64,000 nt of DNA from Forficula auricularia (Eukaryota; Arthropoda; Insecta; Dermaptera; Forficulidae). Within the stretch, counting starts at the first letter, position 1. Each line of letters starts with the position of its first letter. The DNA is taken from positions 95,728,744 through 95,792,743 of the forward strand of contig JALMQS010000099.1 in the NCBI GenBank assembly GCA_024734495.1, written 5' to 3'. The position numbers and the translations under genes were made by a program. Of the stretch, positions 1-10,882 are shown piece after piece. Below the pieces are notes generated by a model that was not told the DNA's origin, searched no databases, and saw nothing but the letters and a program-made list of their open reading frames with translations.

Positions 1-84
1 TGGGGCCTGGCCGTTGGGTCGTTTACCTGTTGCACGGAACTTCTGCACCCACGTCCGAATTAAATTTTCGCTAGATTCTTCCAG
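1..84 (-). pseudogene. Mariner-type transposase N-terminal fragment (runs off left edge)
   Basis: Read on the minus strand, the first 84 bases stay open and encode SENLIRTWVQKFRATGKRPN followed by GQAP. This resembles the helix-turn-helix linker at the N-terminus of mariner-like transposases, which end such a domain with W-V-x-K-F-x-x-T-G and a GRP-like motif. The reading frame dissolves into G and C homopolymers at about 100-127. It is an old fragment; the rest lies outside the window. Confidence 0.5.
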
Positions 85-235
85 GAGCGTAACCACGGGG
101 GGGGGGGGGGCAGAACCCCCCCCCCTCCCCCAAGGACAGGGCTCATGGGATGATTAACGACAACGACAAACCGTTTCTTATGGCAAACTAACGGTAATTA
201 AATATATTTCATATATTTAATCAATAATTATGTTC

Positions 236-962
236 TTTTTTAACCGACTTCGAAAAAGGAGGAGGTTCTCTATTCGACTGATTTTTTTTTTTTTGTGCCT
301 GTTACCTCATATCTCCGCCAATTGTGAACCGATTTTGAAAAAAATTTGCATTGCGTTCAGTCTACTTTCCGATTGGTCCCATTTTTTTTCCATAGGTATT
401 AGACCTTTTTTGTTAGGTTTGTTCAGGCCTAACTTCTTTGTTTATTAACCGATTTCGATGATTCTTTTTTTATTGGAAAGGGGTTATCTTAGGGATGGTG
501 CCATATTAATTTGGTCAAGTTCTGATGATATGATCACTATTAATAACATCACTAAAAAGAGAAAAATAAAAATAATTTTTAAGAAAAAAATAAAAACCGA
601 CTTCAAAAAAATTAAATGCAACAAATAAAATACACTAAAAGGTATAAAATAATTATTATCTTATTTAGTTACAAGTAAACTACGAAATATTAACATGAAA
701 TTACTTTTTGAAGACGGTGCCAAACATACCTTTTATGAATCGCACTAGACGGATCTTACTTAGTACGTTTGGTGGGTACGCTCGCTTATAGGTATGGTTT
801 GTTTGGCTTTGGCACCGACTTCAAAAAGTAATTTCATGTTAATATTTAGTAGTTTACTTGTAACTATATAAGATAATAATTATTTTATACCTTTTAGTGT
901 ATTTTATTTGTTGCATTTAATTTTTGAAGTCGGTTTTTATTTTTTCTTAAAAATTATTTTTT
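236..962 (+). repeat. Repeat family W, copy 1 (fold-back element)
   Basis: It opens with AACCGACTTCGAAAAAGGAG and continues about 330 bp to the motif ATGATCACTATTAATAACAT. After that comes a fold-back half: 590-735 is repeated in inverted form at 822-930 around ACCGACTTCAAAAA. Further copies lie at 30024-30790, 34236-34385, 36905-37880 and 38583-39143. There is no coding capacity; the short open frame inside is chance. From memory, an AACCGACTTC-AAAAAGGAGG motif is widespread in insect genomes, but I cannot name the family. Confidence 0.75.
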
Positions 963-2410
963 TTAATTTCTTGAAGTACTTATTTGTTTTAATAAAATCA
1001 TTCAAAAATATTTTGCTTTTGTGGATTGAGCCCCAATGAAAATTTTCTGGCTACGCCACTGGGTTCGTCACTCAAACGACGAATATCGAATCGTGTACAA
1101 AATCCTTTACGGGAAATGGCGCAAAATAAAAAAAATAAAACTAAAATTAAAAACTATATCCGGATGTTGAATGTTTGATTTGGTACTAAATACCCAATTA
1201 ATTTTCATTTATAATATCAAAATTTCTTTCATATACAAATCCTAAATCTGCCACGCCATAATAGTACTATCTTCTTCTTTTTATGAATGCAAGCATAAAA
1301 GGAAAGGAAGGTTTTGCGTGTCGGAATTTTGTTTTATTTATAAGGAAAAAATCAAAGAGTACCTACGTCTTCTGCTTGATGTAATTAGAATTATTTAAAA
1401 TATTCAACGGCGTTTTTAGGTAGATTTCGAAGAAATATACCTATTGCGCTCACTCTAATGGTGAGACTTTCGGAAAATTTCATTATAGTTTTTCCGATCA
1501 TGGCCCCTAGACCTCTAAACCACCCTCCATTCATAAGTGACTATGAGGGGAGTATGTTTTGCAATTTTGTGGGTGCGCTGCAGGCCGCAACGTTCAACCG
1601 ATTGCAATAAAATTTGGCACAAAATTTGGTCTTGATGTAAACAAGAACTGATTAGTTTTTGTTGACTCCAGCCCCAAAGGGAGTGGAAATGGTGTGGGGT
1701 TTAAATCTTAAAAAATATATAACAACGTTAATATAAATGATACCAGTTTGGGGACAGCCGGGGACACTGGCGAGTCCCTGTAATCCAGAGTCTTGGAGGC
1801 CAGAATAAAGGATCCTGGGGAGGTTAACCCGGCCACTGCGATTGAACTGGCCAGAGGTCGGGAACCGCGCATTGTCTATTCTTCCGATCAACCTCAAAAT
1901 AAAGATACCACTTTGGTTGATAATGGCTAATATTCTACTAATTAACCTCTACAACTTGTGTCTGAAAAGTTTTTGGTAGGAGCAGTCTAAAGGGGCTAGA
2001 GCCCCTTCGAAATCTACCTCTTTCCTACGGCCTGTCGCAGGTTTTTTTTATTTTATTTATTATTGTACAATAGGCACATTAACTGCTAATTGGTGTCATT
2101 GGTGCCTAAAAATTTCCTCCCCAGTGGGGAATCGAAACCTAGCTGATAACGAATACTTGGAGGTTCCTTTCCAGATGCAAGCTAAACTGTTTAGGAAAAA
2201 ATACTTGAAAATTGAATTGAATTAATGGGTGGGTAAAATTTCTATTCTCCTTTTTACGATGCTAGGACTCCACTCCGGACTAAAGGGGTAGTTGTTGTAT
2301 AATTAAAAAAAAACTGCATAGTTGTTGAATGAATTTTCGTTTCAAATATTAAGAGTAGCCTGAGATGAAGACCAAGTCTTTTTTCCTTAAGAATAACTTT
2401 TATCTTTGGA
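963..2410. other. AT-rich stretch without recognised gene
   Basis: No coding signal on either strand. A short GC-richer block at 1640-1890 is of unknown origin. On the minus strand 2120-2150 contains GGTTTCGATTCCCC, which resembles a tRNA B box, so a decayed tRNA-derived SINE is possible at 2090-2190. Nothing else could be supported. Confidence 0.4.
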
Positions 2411-2413
2411 ATT

Positions 2414-2610
2414 TTAGAAAGGGATCTCCAAAATCATGCGATGCCACTTGGGATGAAATCTAAAAACGAACATAAAATTTAGGGAACGCGGTGTTGGTTT
2501 ATAGTGAAACATTGTTAAAATTAAATTAGGTTGAGTTGGTGGTGTTTCACAACTCCTTGTGAAACACCACCAACTCCAACCTAATTTAATAAAAACGAAC
2601 ATAAAAATTA
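2414..2610. repeat. Short fold-back repeat
   Basis: Positions 2521-2592 form a near-perfect palindrome: AAATTAGGTTGAGTTGGTGG is mirrored after a short loop by CCACCAACTCCAACCTAATT. The flanking motif GGTGTTGGTT...GTGAAACATT recurs at 43404-43430 and, inverted, near 63637-63655, so it belongs to a dispersed family. Confidence 0.6.
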
Positions 2611-3147
2611 AAATGAATATTCAGTTTTGGCTAGCCTCCTTGATTCTTTGGCTCATCATAGAGACAGACATATTGATTTTAATATGAATGTACAATGTAA
2701 ATAATCACCAATTAAACACTGTCACCTAGAAAACATTTATGGTTCTGAGAGCACATGATTCGGGCTTCTAAATAAAAATTACAAAAAAACAAAATTAATA
2801 CGATTTATTCAATGGTAACTCGATGCGTGAAACCACAACCACTTTAAACTGTGTAGTGGGCCTTAAAAATTATTTTCTTTGACTTTTGGACTATCATTAA
2901 AATACAAGTATAAGCCATGTTTAGTTTTTAAATTTAATATTTTAGAAGCTACAGGAAGGCCTAAGACAGACAGATAGAAGACAAATAAGTCTTTCCATAA
3001 GGGTTCCGTTTTTACGACACCATAAAAAAGCCCGACTTCCTTAACTTTAGCCTCTTAGGGGAACAATAGGTCATGCAGAAAATCCCTGACCGAACCCTTG
3101 GCGACAATTCGAAAACCACAGCTGGTTGACTGGCATTCAAAGATCAT

Positions 3148-3530
3148 AAAAAACGTAGTTGTAGGGAAATAAGGACAATAGCTTATGCAAATAATTTTTA
3201 TTTTTTGCCAAGGTTTCGTCAACTTTGTTGACTTGCTCAGGGCTCAAACAAATTAACTTCTTTGCATATTTGTCATTTTATTAATATTCATTCTTAGGTT
3301 TAAGATCTTCTTTAAGATATTTTAAGATTTAAATAGGAAAATATTTTCAATCTGTGTGATGGCTGGCCTTATGTGTTTGCTAAGAATGAATATTAATAAA
3401 ATAACAAATATGCAAAGAAGTTAATTTGTTTGAGCCCTGAGGAAGTCAATAAAGTTGACGAAACGTTGGCAAAAAATAAAAATTATTTGCATAAGCTATT
3501 GTCCTTATTTCCCTAAAACTACTTATTAAA
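3148..3530. mobile_element. Fold-back, Penelope-like non-autonomous element
   Basis: The arms at about 3150-3297 and 3382-3530 are inverted copies (AATAAGGACAATAGCTTATG mirrored by CATAAGCTATTGTCCTTATT) around an 85-bp spacer. Each arm carries the core CTGAGNA, hairpin, GAAAC. A diverged relative lies at 21700-21930. There is no ORF. Confidence 0.65.
3432..3470 (+). ncRNA. Hammerhead ribozyme-like motif (CUGAGGA core)
   Basis: CTGAGGA at 3437-3443 fits the hammerhead consensus CUGANGA. A 5-bp hairpin GTCAA-taaa-TTGAC follows, then GAAAC (3460-3464) and GTT, an allowed but slower NUH cleavage triplet. The matching motif in the left arm has CTGAGCA and lacks the cleavage triplet, so only this arm is a credible ribozyme. 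Confidence 0.45.
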
Positions 3531-3539
3531 AATCACAAT

Positions 3540-4540
3540 GTTTAGATGGCTCAAAAAATAAAAGAATAAATAAATAGATTTGTTTTTAAACCAATTTTTA
3601 AAATGGATGTCGTTGCATTAGATTAATCTGATTTCTTCTATATTTTCGTAATAACCAATAAATTAGTTTTAAAGGGTTTTCTAATGAATCCTATTATGTC
3701 GATTTTATCATGACATAATTGCAATAAATAATTATTTTTAAGAAGATAAAATCTCATGCACAATAAACTTTACAAACAGATAAAAAAATAGTTAATATAT
3801 TTTTTAATCTATTTACCTTTTTAATTTTGAAGAAACTCGAAAATTTCCCAACTCGAGTTTCTATAAATTAATTAATAAAAATATGTATTTTAAATGTTAA
3901 TTAGCTGTAAATAATTATCATATGAAAATTGGTTATATTTACCGCTACAAGAACACCAATATCAGAAGGTATTAAAATCATCATTATGTATAAACATTTG
4001 TTCATTGATATAATTAAAATAAAATAAAATTGAGACTAAAATCTTTGATTTAACTTGCAAACTCAAAATTAAATTGTTAAACATGTTACTATGCCAACCT
4101 TTATTGTTCAAAGAATAATTTAAAAATCTTATTTGCTCTTTATATGTAAAATATAAAATCTGACCAAAAACATAAATCTGAAAAAGATGCTAAGTTCGGT
4201 ACAAAAGGCTTCGCCGACAAGAGTTAAGATCTAGACGGGTACCTAAGTTCCATAGCAGTTGCTTAAATCATAGCTATAGAAATGTACGTTCTTCAATTGA
4301 TTAAAAAAAATTGTTACATTCTTTGATATTAAATTTATAACTTGGTAAGTTATAATAGTCAATAAATTACGTTTCAAGTGATGATATTTAATACAAGCTT
4401 GAAATTTAGTATTGCTAGTTGTTCTATTTTATACTACGAACAATTTAGTTCGATATAAATCTTGCCAAGTTAAAAATTAATGAAATTTTTGAAAAGTTTT
4501 ATCCTTTAATTTATCTAAATAATTACATTTAAACATTTAT
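3540..4540. other. AT-rich stretch, nothing recognised
   Basis: Low-complexity A/T-rich DNA with stop codons in all frames. No inverted repeat, tRNA-like box or coding signal was found. Confidence 0.4.
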
Positions 4541-4546
4541 ATTAAT

Positions 4547-4735
4547 AATAAAGCCCTAAAAACTTAGTAAATTGGACATTGAATTGTATCTAACTTTCTG
4601 AGATTTGGCACGTGATCCCGGCTTCTTTCCTTCTAATCTGTTCTTTTCACGATGGAGGGGCCAGCCCATACAGGCCTTTAGGGGATGGACCTTCTGGTGT
4701 ATCTCCTTCTCACATCAATATCATTAAAAAAAAAA
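4547..4735 (+). repeat. SINE-1, 3' part
   Basis: It shares, with few mismatches, the body and 3' end of the full copy at 31105-31478, including GGGGCCAGCCCATACAGGCC and a terminal A-run. The tRNA-like head is missing, so this is a 5'-truncated copy. A third fragment is at 48405-48460. Confidence 0.7.
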
Positions 4736-4789
4736 TATTAAATTTCTCATAAAATATCTGTTAAAAACCTGGTCGGTTTTTCATAATTT

Positions 4790-5290
4790 TCACCCCTTCA
4801 TTTCGGGCCTCGAAGAAGGGAAAGTTTCGGTTTTTCAATTTCCTCCTTTATTAATGTGCCAAGCTTTACCAGTATGCCAAATTTCAGCATTCTAGCTTGA
4901 TTGTATTACACTATATGTTAATTAAGCCTATAATAAATTTCACCCCTTCATTTTAGGTACTGAAAAAGGGAAAATTTCACTTTTTCGATTTATTTCCTTG
5001 ATTGTAGTCCAAACTATACCGGTATGCCAAATTTCAGCATTCTAGGAACAGCGGAAGTACTCTAGGTTTTTGATGTGAGCCAGTCAGTAGTGTTAAAAAT
5101 GGCACTTCAGACCTTAATAACTACGTATAATATGTTTATTCATTAAATTTGGAATTCTAGGTGTTCTAGTGGGTCTTTTTAGGCATGCAAAATTTCAAGT
5201 GTGTAGGTCTAATAGTTTTTGAGTTATGGGGGTCAAAAGTAGCTCGCAATGGTTCGTGTAAATATACACATGGCAGGTGGGTCGCCCGTT
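4790..5290. repeat. Diverged tandem pair of about 146 bp
   Basis: CACCCCTTCATTT...GAAGGGAAAGTTTC...GTATGCCAAATTTCAGCATT at 4793-4900 is repeated in direct orientation at 4939-5045. A third, weaker echo (AGGCATGCAAAATTTCAAG) is at 5180-5200. It is non-coding. Confidence 0.5.
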
Positions 5291-5299
5291 TTTTCGAAC

Positions 5300-6170
5300 T
5301 TGGCTGACACACTGTCGTGTGTCTAGATATTATATAAAGGAAATTATTTTATTATTAGAGCAAAATAAATATGATTTATTGTTTTAAAATATTTTTTGAG
5401 CTGTGGCTTTGGCTTTTTGACCACTCGACCCCGAAAGTCCATTCATATCAAAAGAGAGCTATGAAAAATTTAGAAAGAATAACATTTAAAATTTTTAATT
5501 AATTGATAAAAAGTCGTTATATTTAGCTCGTAATAATTTGTGTTAATTCTGTTTGGTCCCTCTATTTAGCGTTTTATTTTTAATCTTGGTTTGAAAATTG
5601 ATTTAAAAATTAAATTGGTCGAAAAGACAGTGAAGGGCTTTAGTAAATTGAATCTTGGCAGAGTTACAGTTTTTTGACACAACTTTCAGCTCTAGCTCTA
5701 ATAGCCTGTGCTCAACCAACAATTCGAATTTTTAAATATTGTTACCACAAATTCTAAACTCGAATGACCAAAATCTAATCACTTTTCGTTTTGGAAATAT
5801 AAACATTTTGGCACCAGTACGAATTTGCTGTCTTTCTGTTCTTGAGTTATCATTCGGAATTCAGGCAGAGAGCATAGCATAGATGAAAAAAAATTACAGG
5901 AAAAAGGCAAATAAAATATGCCCTTTATTTAGTAAACTTTTGCTTTGAGGCGGAAGCAATTTAGAAGCGAGCCCTAAGCCATAAAACTAAAAAGTAACTC
6001 GACCTTGACTTGTCTATCTAGATCCTTCGATCGCTTTGACCATTGTAAAATAACTTTCAACTTTATTCATAAATGCGAAGCAGATGGGTAAAGTATTGTA
6101 ATCGGTCTCGAGTCAAAAAGCCAATTTGCATTCAATACTATTAGGAGTCACTGACTTCTAGATACTAAAT
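5300..6170. other. No gene or structured repeat recognised
   Basis: AT-rich DNA with no long open frame, tRNA-like box or inverted repeat that I can support. Confidence 0.35.
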
Positions 6171-6172
6171 AA

Positions 6173-6271
6173 CTAAGGGCCGGTTATATGTCGCAAAGTA
6201 AATGCTTTTTACCATTAACAAACGGTAGATGGTAAAAAGCATTTACTTTGCGACATACAACCGGCCCTTAG
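6173..6271. mobile_element. MITE family U, copy 1 (palindromic)
   Basis: CTAAGGGCCGGTT-TATGTCGCAAAGTAAATGC at the left end is the reverse complement of the right end, and almost the whole 99 bp folds on itself. Copy 3 at 31724-31926 is the long version with an extra inner palindrome. Confidence 0.8.
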
Positions 6272-6605
6272 TGGTTTACGAAGTTTCGATTTCGAAACCG
6301 ATTTAAAGTAAAAAATAGAAATTTTCGACTCGTTTGACTCCGCCATCGATTAGCTTTAAAACAAACTAAATATTACATCACTTCAAAAGGATTTCAAAGT
6401 TAGGAACCGAAATATCGTGAATAAACTAGAAAAATGTTAATTTCACCAAGCCTCGTTTAACTTGAAAGATGCAAAAATTTTGTATTTACATCATACATAA
6501 TACAATTTGAAACCACTTGCTTTCATGCCATAGGCAACTAATAGCCAGACCTGCTTAGTTCGGTTGCATAGATTCAGGAGATAGGATAGGAGAAATAGGT
6601 TTTAC

Positions 6606-6759
6606 CGAGGGGGTGTTCCGCGATTGGAGGTAGGTGTACACCTCTTTGGAAGTATTTTGGAAGTACCTGGAAATATTTGGATTTACTTGATACTTGGAAA
6701 TATTTGGAAGTACAAGTGGAAGTAGGTGTACAGCATATTAGGTCGCGGTTCACCCCTCG
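6606..6759. mobile_element. MITE family T, copy 1
   Basis: Its ends GAGGGGGTGTTCCGCGATTGG and TCGCGGTTCACCCCTCG are imperfect inverted repeats of the T family. The inside contains GGAAGTA/GGAAATATTTGG microrepeats absent from the other copies. Other copies: 7555-7956, 13021-13151, 17186-17319. Confidence 0.7.
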
Positions 6760-7050
6760 GGTTTTACATAACAGCTTGAGGGATTCTCCAAGTCGAAATG
6801 TGTATAAATGGTCTTAAACGCTTGCCTTAGACTTGGGTTAACTTGTGTCATGGATCATTTTCTGTCATGGAAAATGCCTGGATATCTATAAATCTTAAGA
6901 GTTTTATCCAAAAGTAGTCCAAGTAAACGTTCAAGTCAACAAAATTTCCTAGAGAATGAGATAGGAATCAAGTTTCTAGAATGAGTGGTTTTTCATTTTA
7001 TGAAGGAAAAACTCCGATGTTTTGAAAAAAATTAGCTTTTCAAAATTTCA

Positions 7051-7178
7051 ACCTCTAAATGGAGGGACTGGGATGGCACTGAAAGTCATCTGATTGGCCA
7101 TCCCAGTTCCTCCATTTACCATCTACCCTTTGTTAGTTGTAAAAAGCATTTACTTTGCGACATACAACCGGCCCTAAG
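7051..7178. mobile_element. MITE family U, copy 2 (left end lost)
   Basis: The right end ACTTTGCGACATACAACCGG and the inner palindrome around GATGGC...GCCATC match copy 3, but the outer left arm is missing. Confidence 0.7.
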
Positions 7179-7369
7179 GGAAGCGTTTAAGACTATTTCC
7201 AAAACTCAGGGATTTTTTTCCACCGATTGGTTATTTTGTTTAATTTGACTGGGCTATATAATCTAACCCGTACACCAATTTACACATACATAAAAAGAAA
7301 ATAATATTATCAATCACATAGGCGCTGACTAAATATTACCGAAGTAAAAAAAAATAAGTAGAAAGGGGT

Positions 7370-7490
7370 TCAGGTTGGTCGAGTGGGTAAAGTACATGCC
7401 TTCTAATCAAGCTAGCGCGGGTTCGAGCCCGACGAAATTAATTCATATATAGTATCGTAAAATGGCTAATGGTTAAATCCGAGAAAGCCA
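7370..7490 (+). repeat. SINE-2, tRNA-derived
   Basis: GGTTGGTCGAGTGGGTAAAG resembles a tRNA A-box region and GCGGGTTCGAGCCCGACG a B-box region, 30-35 bp apart as in a tRNA. The body then reads AATGGCTAATGGTTAAATCC and ends in an A-run. The spacing and A-tail suit a pol III-derived SINE rather than a working tRNA gene, because the acceptor stem does not pair. Relatives: 18478-18566 (minus) and a tail at 42318-42365 (minus). Confidence 0.6.
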
Positions 7491-7658
7491 AAAAAAAAAA
7501 GTAGAACTGTGAAGCTGAAATTTTTGAGTTGTCATCAATATCATAATTCAGACAGAGGGGTGAACCGCGATGGATTTAGGTGTATACCGTCTTTGGAATT
7601 ATGTGGAATTATTTTAGAATTCATTAGATAATCCACCTTAATCTATTGTCTTCTATTA

Positions 7659-7893
7659 AATTGAAAGTTTTTGGCGAGAGTAGCAGAATTTTTATATATT
7701 GAAGGAGACAATAAAAGAGTGTGTCTTCTGCTGGAATTATAAATTTTATTTATTTATAACGAGACTATAGTTTCGAGGGCTTTGCCCTCTTCATCAGTCT
7801 ATTACAATGTATTCACAGGAATTAATTTATGAATTAGTCTCGTTATAAATAAATAAAATTTATAATTCCAGCAGAAGACACACTCTTTTAAGT
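7659..7893 (-). mobile_element. Non-autonomous fold-back element with hammerhead, inserted in MITE T
   Basis: The arms GTGTCTTCTGCTGGAATTAT and its inverted copy ATAATTCCAGCAGAAGACAC bracket a core with one hammerhead motif on the minus strand. It is the same family as the larger palindrome at 15072-15392. No ORF; probably a short derivative of a Penelope-like retroelement. Confidence 0.65.
7757..7806 (-). ncRNA. Hammerhead ribozyme (type I, minimal)
   Basis: On the minus strand: CUGAUGA (complement of 7791-7797), stem II GAGGGC-aaa-GCCCUC, GAAAC (complement of 7770-7774), a self-complementary CUAUAG short stem III, and the cleavage triplet GUC (complement of 7763-7765). All invariant core bases are present. 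Short stem III hammerheads of this kind are known from Penelope-like elements and retrozymes. Activity is inferred, not shown. Confidence 0.7.
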
Positions 7894-7989
7894 CTCCTAG
7901 TTGGAAATGAAAGTGGAAGTACGTGTACACGATATTAGGTCGCGGTTCAGCCCTCGATCCAGACAACCAAAAAAAACATCATTCTTGAA

Positions 7990-8720
7990 CATGAATATTC
8001 TCGCCTATTTTAAAATTTTGAGTAAATTCAACACTCTAGTCCCCCACCAAACGTAGCGAATAATTTAAAGAGAAACGAAATAGTAATAATTTTCAAAACC
8101 AAGTACGCTTTCCACAAATTTTGGTGAATTGATAATTTTAAAGTTAGAAAATTCAAAAACTTCAAAATAATTTTGTTTCTACTTTTCAGAAATTTCTGAA
8201 AGCTCCCCTTAAAAAAATTCCTATTGGATTCACAACTACAAATAATAAATAAATAAACGATTTTTTGATTCGCCGCAGGATCCCCAGTAAAGGCAAATCT
8301 GGCCAATTAAAAAGAAAACTATTTATAAAGTCAATTTTAAATATTTGAGTAATATGAAAAGATCAGACAAAAATATGGGATATTTTGGCGCCATGAATCT
8401 AGAAAAAAAATAAGAAAGAAAGAAAAAATAAGACAAATAACATTCAACAGGTTCTATCGATTACAATCCTCAGGAATGGAGGAGCCGCAGTGGGAGCATT
8501 TGCAAGGGGTTGCGGACCTTCGGACCTCGACTCCTTAGTACAAACGACACGTGTTTACACCATTGCGAAATTGTTCACTGGCCTCCAGCCAAAGAGATGG
8601 GTTAGGAAAAAGAAAAAACTATTAAATGATACATAGGATGGTTGAACGCCTGGCTAAGGAATGACCTTTAAACTCGAAAAGAGTAAATTAACACTTTAAA
8701 TGGTCATTAAAAGTATATAT
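7990..8720. other. No gene supported; small GC-rich island at 8455-8610
   Basis: Mostly AT-rich. Positions 8455-8610 are clearly GC-richer and preceded by TTCAACAG, and one plus frame is open for about 50 codons. I recognise no protein there, so it is noted only as a possible degraded exon or element fragment. Confidence 0.25.
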
Positions 8721-8897
8721 ATCAGTGGCGGTTGGTGATTTTTCAATCAGGGGATGCTGTCCAAAAAAGTACCCTTCATTTTTGAAATTTTATTTTAATC
8801 AATTGAAAGTAATGGAAGGCAGCCCAGGGGTAGAAGGGAGGAAAGAAAAAATATACATACATATCCAAATAAGGTGTAATTTATTGGATTCCTTTCA

Positions 8898-8940
8898 AAC
8901 CGACATTTCGGAGGATTCTTCCCGCCTTCTTCAGGGTTTC
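8898..8940 (-). ncRNA. Hammerhead ribozyme-like motif (CUGAAGA core)
   Basis: On the minus strand CUGAAGA (complement of 8928-8934), an imperfect stem II closing on CCUCC, then GAAAU and GUC (complement of 8902-8904). CUGAAGA fits CUGANGA. The copy in the other arm (9555-9600) has AAAA instead of GAAA and should be dead. Confidence 0.45.
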
Positions 8941-9049
8941 AAGGGGTCAGTGAAGGAAACAAATAAAATGCTTCCTTCCTCTCTTGACATCAGTGTTTAA
9001 AACTTTTTTACTTTACCATACAGGACTGATTAGATTTTGGTGGATATCG

Positions 9050-9320
9050 AACCAAAATTAAGGGGGATGGAGGGTGGGGGGTGTTAAAAATTAAAAATCT
9101 AGGTCATTCGAGCAAACTCAACCAAATTTTGTATACATAATCAGTGGGACCCCAGAAGTCTAAAAATGCAAAAACTAACCGCCCAAAATGGGGGGGGGGG
9201 GTGTAGGGTCAAAAAATGAAAATCTTGGCCATTTACCAAACTCAGCCAAATTTTGTATACATAATCAATGGGTCCTCAGGAGTATAAAAATGGAAAAACT
9301 AACCCCCCTCCCCTAGATGA
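9050..9320. repeat. Minisatellite with G/C tracts
   Basis: Two tandem units of about 125 bp share CAAACTCAACCAAATTTTGTATACATAATC and a run of G. Related units occur at 14290-14600, where the G/C tract is also long. Confidence 0.6.
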
Positions 9321-10336
9321 TTATAAATAATTTTATTAAATATTAAATATAAGTGAGGTGCCAGGTTTTATGGTAAAGTCAAGTGGATGAGCCACATCAG
9401 AACACGCCAGCTTATTCTTCCTTAGCAGATTTTTTTTTCTTTTCTTAATTATCACTAAAAAAATATTATTCTATGCTTCTGCCTAGGAAGAAAAAGTTTT
9501 AAACACTGCTGTGGAGAGAGGAAGGAAGCATTTTATTGTTTCCTTCATTGACCCCTTGAAACCCTGAAGAGGGAGGGAAGAATCCTCCAAAACGTCGCGT
9601 CGGTTTGAAAAGGAAAGGAGGAAGGAATCCAATAAATTACACCTTATTTGGATATGTGTTAATTTTTTCTTTCCTCACTATCCCTGGGCTGCCTTCCATT
9701 ACTTTCGATTGAGATTTCTACCAGTCCGTACTCTCTCTCATGAGAAAATTTCGTGCAAATATTATTTTTATCTTCACTTTTTTTTTGACATGCTTGAACT
9801 GGAAGATATACCAGGCATGGACTTCAAACCTTCTATCCACACCCTTTTCAGAAAAATCATTCATTTTATTGCCCCTTGAAACTATACAACAATTTTATTT
9901 TTATTTCGAGAAAAATATTTTTTATAGAAATATTTTTAATAACGGATAATAATTTTAAAATTTAAAGATCTTCCTGAAATTTTGAAGTCGACCTTATATA
10001 TTTATGAAAATACTCTAAATGTTTGAAATTTTGAGGCATGCCCCGCATCCACAGCATTCATTGACCACTGATATATATGTATATATATATAATGTATATA
10101 ATAAACTATTTATGAAAAGAACCAACCAAGCAAGTGCGATATTTTTTTTCCATCTTAAATAATAGAAATCAAAAAATAATTTTAATATCCTATATATTTA
10201 AATATTAAAATATTTCAGTGTACCTTTTACTGTAATCGACATCTGGTCCATACCTGAAGACGGAGGTGAAGTTGGACTGCGAAGAGGCTGATGGGTCAGC
10301 TGAGGGTGGATGGGAACGGAAGACTTGTGGTCAGGG

Positions 10337-10605
10337 TCATGGGCGTAGTTAGGGGAGGATCAAGAGGGGTAGTGCCCCCACAAAATTCATTGCCCCCCGC
10401 TCCTTAGAAAAATTGTAAACTCCATTATTAAGAGGGATCACTAATGTATTTCTCATTAAATTATTTCATTACTTCAAATATTTGTCAATTATACTAAAAA
10501 GTTATTTGATCTCAAATCGGATTACCGAAATTGAAACCTTGTGGTGGCTAATCAACTGGGCGGATGCCCCCCCCTTAAGAAAACTCTCTAACTATGCCAA
10601 TGCTC
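10337..10605. mobile_element. hAT-like MITE, copy 1
   Basis: Ends CATGGGCGTAGTTAGGGG and CTCTAACTATGCC are imperfect inverted repeats. An inverted copy lies at 40196-40470, sharing CTTGTGGTGGCTAATCA-type internal sequence and a run of C near one end. No transposase. Confidence 0.65.
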
Positions 10606-10882
10606 AGGGTGTAGGGTGGGATTTGATACGGAAGAAGATTGTACGACCTTTGTTGATTGTAATGTAAACCTGTGATTGTAATCTGAGTTTAATTTTGTAT
10701 AAGGTTTACTGGAAACCTATTGAAATTTTCTTTTTTAACTCAATGATTTAATCTAATAAAGATTGATTAATGTCGCTAAAAATTTGTAATCCTCGTATAT
10801 GGTAAATAAATTATTAGTTATTTGTGTATTGTAGTTGTTTAAGTACCTTTTGTATTAAGAAACAACAATATCTATCTATCTA

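Larger units (their letters stand above)
7555..7956. mobile_element. MITE family T, copy 2, split by a ribozyme-bearing insertion
   Basis: The left part GAGGGGTGAACCGCGATGG to about 7658 and the right part from about 7894 to CGCGGTTCAGCCCTCG together make a complete T element of about 165 bp. Aligning it with the uninterrupted copy at 13021-13151 marks where the 235-bp inner element landed. Confidence 0.75.
8796..9716. mobile_element. Fold-back, Penelope-like element with satellite-like core
   Basis: The arms at 8796-9010 and 9480-9716 are inverted copies (AGTAATGGAAGGCAGCCCAG mirrored by CTGGGCTGCCTTCCATTACT). Each arm carries a CTGAAGA-hairpin-(G/A)AAA motif. The spacer (9050-9320) contains a G/C-tract minisatellite. 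No ORF of note. Confidence 0.65.

Noticed and set aside
230..448. 72-codon frame with hydrophobic peptide (also at 38706-38972)
   Set aside because: The same chance frame recurs in repeat W copies and is T-rich low complexity.
3148..3297. Hammerhead in the left arm of the 3148-3530 element
   Set aside because: The core reads CUGAGCA and the cleavage triplet is lost.
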